Shown one piece after another: positions 5,297-6,674 of a DNA stretch of 6,674 bases (the first letter of the stretch is position 1; each line of letters begins with the position of its first letter). Source of the DNA: Synergistaceae bacterium (GTDB lineage Bacteria > Synergistota > Synergistia > Synergistales > Synergistaceae); contig JAISRP010000137.1 of assembly GCA_031273585.1 (NCBI GenBank), positions 1 to 6,674 of the forward strand. Direction: 5' to 3'. The position numbers and the translations under genes are program-made. Below the pieces are notes generated by a model that was not told the DNA's origin, ran no database searches, and saw only the letters and a list, made by a program, of their open reading frames with translations.

Positions 5297-6247
5297 AAGG
5301 TAATTTTTTACGGCGACGTATTCATGAAGATGCGCGACACGGTCTTATCGTACATGAAGGGGCACGATGTGGATATACTGGATGGGAGCGCGATCGAGGA
5401 AAAAATTTCCTCCGCCGAGGTACTCGTGACGCGCCCCAGTATAAAGATTGGCGGGGAGCTCCTGCGGCGCGCGAAGCGTCTTGAGCTGATGCAGATGTAC
5501 GGGACCGGGCTCGAGGGCGTTGACTTTGACGTATGCCGGGAGCAGGGGATCGCGATTTGCAACACTCCCTCGGCCGGTACGGGAAACGCCGAGGGAGTGG
5601 CTGAGATAATGCTGCTGCACATGCTGTTGTTGGGACGGAAGTATTCGCTCGCCAGGGAGAACGCCCTCTCCGGCAGATTTTTCTCGCCTAAGGGCATCTC
5701 GCTCTGGCGGAAGACGGTCTGCGTGATAGGCCTCGGAAACCTCGGGCGCGTGCTGTCCAGTCGCATATCGGCGATGGGAGCGTCCGTCAGGGGCGTCAAC
5801 CGCAGCCGCCTGGACGAGTCCCTTCTGGAGGAGGCCGGGGTGAGCGAATTTTTCCCCCTCAACCGGCTCCACGAGGCCGTATCCGGCTGCCGGTTCGTAG
5901 TGGCAGCTCTCGCCCTGACAGACGAGACGCGCGGCATGTTTGACGAAGCGTTCTTCCGGGCGATGGACAGGGGCTCGTTTTTCATAAACGTGGCCCGCGG
6001 CGGGCTCGTCGACGAGCCCGCCCTGATCCGCGCCCTGGTCGACAAGCACCTGGCCGGCGCCGGGCTCGACGTGCTGGACTGCGAGCCGCCCAGGACCGAC
6101 AACCCCCTCCTCTTTCACCCCTCAGTCACCATGACCCCCCATATCGGCGGGGCGACCGACGAATCAGTCAAGGGCATCATGAGCTTCATCCGGGAGAACA
6201 TAGACCGCCTGAGCCGAGGGGAAGCGCCCCTCTCCCGGCAGAACTGA
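5294..6247 (+). CDS. D-isomer-specific 2-hydroxyacid dehydrogenase, NAD(P)-dependent
   Basis: Cytoplasmic oxidoreductase that interconverts a D-2-hydroxy acid and a 2-oxo acid. The 317 residues match the family (about 310-340). The N-terminal substrate domain (about 1-95) contains YGTGLEGVD (69-77) and ICNTPSAGTGNAEGVAE (88-104). The central Rossmann domain has VIGLGNLG (144-151) and the chain returns to the substrate domain near 285. The catalytic set is complete: R235 in NVARGG, E264 in GLDVLDCEP and H283 in TPHIGG. The GTGNA segment replaces the more usual NTxxVAE and reminds me of a less-studied branch that includes a plant 2-hydroxyacid dehydrogenase-like protein; this is recall, not a search. 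Substrate and cofactor choice are not decided by sequence. It follows livF by 46 nt with no terminator, so a role in metabolising the transported amino acid is a reasonable guess. Arg codon use differs from livH/livM (5 of 27 AGG/AGA). Confidence 0.93.
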   Translation: MKVIFYGDVFMKMRDTVLSYMKGHDVDILDGSAIEEKISSAEVLVTRPSIKIGGELLRRAKRLELMQMYGTGLEGVDFDVCREQGIAICNTPSAGTGNAEGVAEIMLLHMLLLGRKYSLARENALSGRFFSPKGISLWRKTVCVIGLGNLGRVLSSRISAMGASVRGVNRSRLDESLLEEAGVSEFFPLNRLHEAVSGCRFVVAALALTDETRGMFDEAFFRAMDRGSFFINVARGGLVDEPALIRALVDKHLAGAGLDVLDCEPPRTDNPLLFHPSVTMTPHIGGATDESVKGIMSFIRENIDRLSRGEAPLSRQN

Positions 6248-6292
6248 ACACCTCGCCGGAGAGCGCCCCCTCCCGTATCCGGGATCAAAACC

Positions 6293-6445
6293 GCGGGCGC
6301 CGCCCGCACCCGCCGGGGGACCAGTCCCCCGGACCCCCATCTGTTTTTTTGTTTTCAGCTGGAGGCTGAAAACAAAAAAACTATTGGAGGTCCAGGAGGC
6401 GGTGCCTCAAACGCAGGGCTTGGGGCGGAGCCCCAAGGTCTGCTC
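6293..6445. repeat. Palindromic intergenic repeat between convergent genes
   Basis: A row of perfect hairpins: 6293-6298 with 6302-6307 (6 bp), 6313-6320 with 6325-6332 (8 bp, loop CCAG), 6343-6359 with 6365-6381 (17 bp) and 6419-6426 with 6430-6437 (8 bp). Outer arms are also related to each other: GGACCCCCA (6331-6339) answers TGGAGGTCC (6385-6393), CCGCC answers GGCGG (6398-6402), and GGGCGCCGCCC resembles the reverse complement of GGGCGGAGCCCC. So the whole unit is one imperfect inverted repeat around the central hairpin. No ORF or transposase remnant is visible. A shorter relative lies at 1786-1860. It fills most of the 230-nt gap between the two convergent stops. Confidence 0.7.
6343..6381. 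terminator. Perfect 17-bp T/A-rich hairpin, possible bidirectional terminator
   Basis: GTTTTTTTGTTTTCAGC (6343-6359) and its exact reverse complement (6365-6381) flank the 5-nt loop TGGAG. It lies between the dehydrogenase stop (6247) and the convergent minus-strand stop (6478), a natural place for a shared terminator. It is not a classical one: the T/A tracts form the stem itself, and on either strand no T run follows it. The GC-rich hairpin before it plus the T7 run at 6344-6350 might terminate plus-strand transcripts instead (6313-6332 stem, 11 nt from the T run, longer than ideal). Confidence 0.5.
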
Positions 6446-6477
6446 TGCCCGCTCTGACCTGCTTGGGCCTGCTCTGG

Positions 6478-6674
6478 TTATCCCTTTTTTCTGCGGAGCG
6501 CCGTGACGAACGCGGCACAGAGGAGAACGCCCGCGCCGAGCGCGCCGAGTCCGGCGTCGCAGCCGCCGCTGCCCTTGCTCCTTCCGACCACGCCCGTGCT
6601 GCCCTTGTCCTTGAGGCCTGTCTTGATCAGCGGCACGTTGACGGACTTCTGATCGTACTGGTGAATGCCGATCC
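6478..6674 (-). CDS. C-terminal part of a second Synergist-CTERM sorted protein (5' end outside window)
   Basis: Reading the minus strand from the window edge gives 64 residues and a TAA (complement of 6478-6480), with no in-frame Met in the visible part. Residues 1-33 (IGIHQYDQKSVNVPLI...) are polar with several Lys and Gly. Then come SKGSGGCDAG, a helix of about 19 residues rich in Gly, Ala, Leu and Val (LGALGAGVLLCAAFVTAL), and the basic tail RRKKG. This is the Synergist-CTERM layout again, and a cleaner example than the one at 1-218: short tail of four basic residues and Gly, core GG-C-D-AG. The protein should be exported and processed or anchored through this tail. Its main domain lies outside the window and cannot be named. 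It is convergent with the dehydrogenase gene. Confidence 0.85.
   Translation of the reverse strand, partial: IGIHQYDQKSVNVPLIKTGLKDKGSTGVVGRSKGSGGCDAGLGALGAGVLLCAAFVTALRRKKG

Larger units (their letters stand above)
429..6247 (+). other. Putative operon: binding protein-livH-livM-livG-livF-dehydrogenase
   Basis: Six same-strand genes follow the promoter at 393-422. Gaps are 123 nt (binding protein to livH), 6 nt (livH to livM), -14 nt (livM to livG), -8 nt (livG to livF) and 46 nt (livF to dehydrogenase). No stem-plus-T-run terminator is seen in any gap. The GC-rich hairpins in the first gap (1788-1829) lack a T run and could lower downstream expression relative to the binding protein, which is usually needed in excess. 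The overlapping genes are likely translationally coupled. Inclusion of the dehydrogenase is inference from the absence of a promoter and terminator. Confidence 0.6.

Noticed and set aside
5308..6118. Two long minus-strand frames (257 and 264 residues) opposite the dehydrogenase gene
   Set aside because: Both lack recognisable motifs and are Ser/Arg- or Glu/Val-rich shadows of a gene with an intact catalytic set on the plus strand.
1..6674. CRISPR array, tRNA/rRNA genes, defence or toxin-antitoxin modules, intact transposase
   Set aside because: No regularly spaced repeats, no cloverleaf or rRNA-like sequence, and all supported frames belong to transport, one dehydrogenase and two sorted protein tails.

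Overview
The window looks like a piece of a GC-rich Synergistota (Synergistetes) chromosome, probably from a gut-type or anaerobic-digester-type amino-acid fermenter. The best evidence is at the two edges. The protein ending at 218 (+) and the one ending at 6478 (-) both finish in a Gly/Ser-rich spacer, a GG-C-(N/D)-AG core, a hydrophobic helix and a basic tail. This is the layout of the Synergist-CTERM protein-sorting signal. Heavy use of AGG (Arg) and ATA (Ile) in the central genes and the abundance of branched-chain amino acid transport genes fit that assignment. Genus or species cannot be read from this window.

Layout: 1-218 holds the C-terminus of a Synergist-CTERM surface or secreted protein. 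219-475 is a gap with a long imperfect palindromic repeat (226-371) whose right end works as an intrinsic terminator (351-376), then a good sigma-70-type promoter (TTGACA-18-TATATT, 393-422). 476-5247 is a complete HAAT/LIV-type ABC transporter in canonical order: periplasmic binding protein, livH, livM, livG, livF. The last four genes are tightly packed (6-nt gap, 14-nt overlap, 8-nt overlap). A D-isomer-specific 2-hydroxyacid dehydrogenase (5294-6247) follows after 46 nt with no visible terminator or promoter, so it probably belongs to the same transcript. 6248-6477 is a convergent gap filled by a second palindromic repeat with a perfect 17-bp hairpin at its centre. 6478-6674 is the C-terminus of a second Synergist-CTERM protein on the minus strand.

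How the genes work together: the binding protein captures a small amino-acid-like ligand in the periplasm, LivH and LivM form the membrane channel, and LivG and LivF power it with ATP. The dehydrogenase interconverts a D-2-hydroxy acid and a 2-oxo acid with NAD(P)H. That is a plausible next step for a transported (or transaminated) amino acid, or a redox sink for fermentation, but the substrate is not readable from sequence.

I found no defence system, CRISPR array, tRNA, rRNA or intact transposase. The most notable non-coding observation is that the 1786-1860 gap between the binding protein and livH carries a shortened copy of the repeat at 6293-6445. That copy contains the upstream TTG at 1841 that would otherwise pass as the livH start, so I place livH at TTG 1886.
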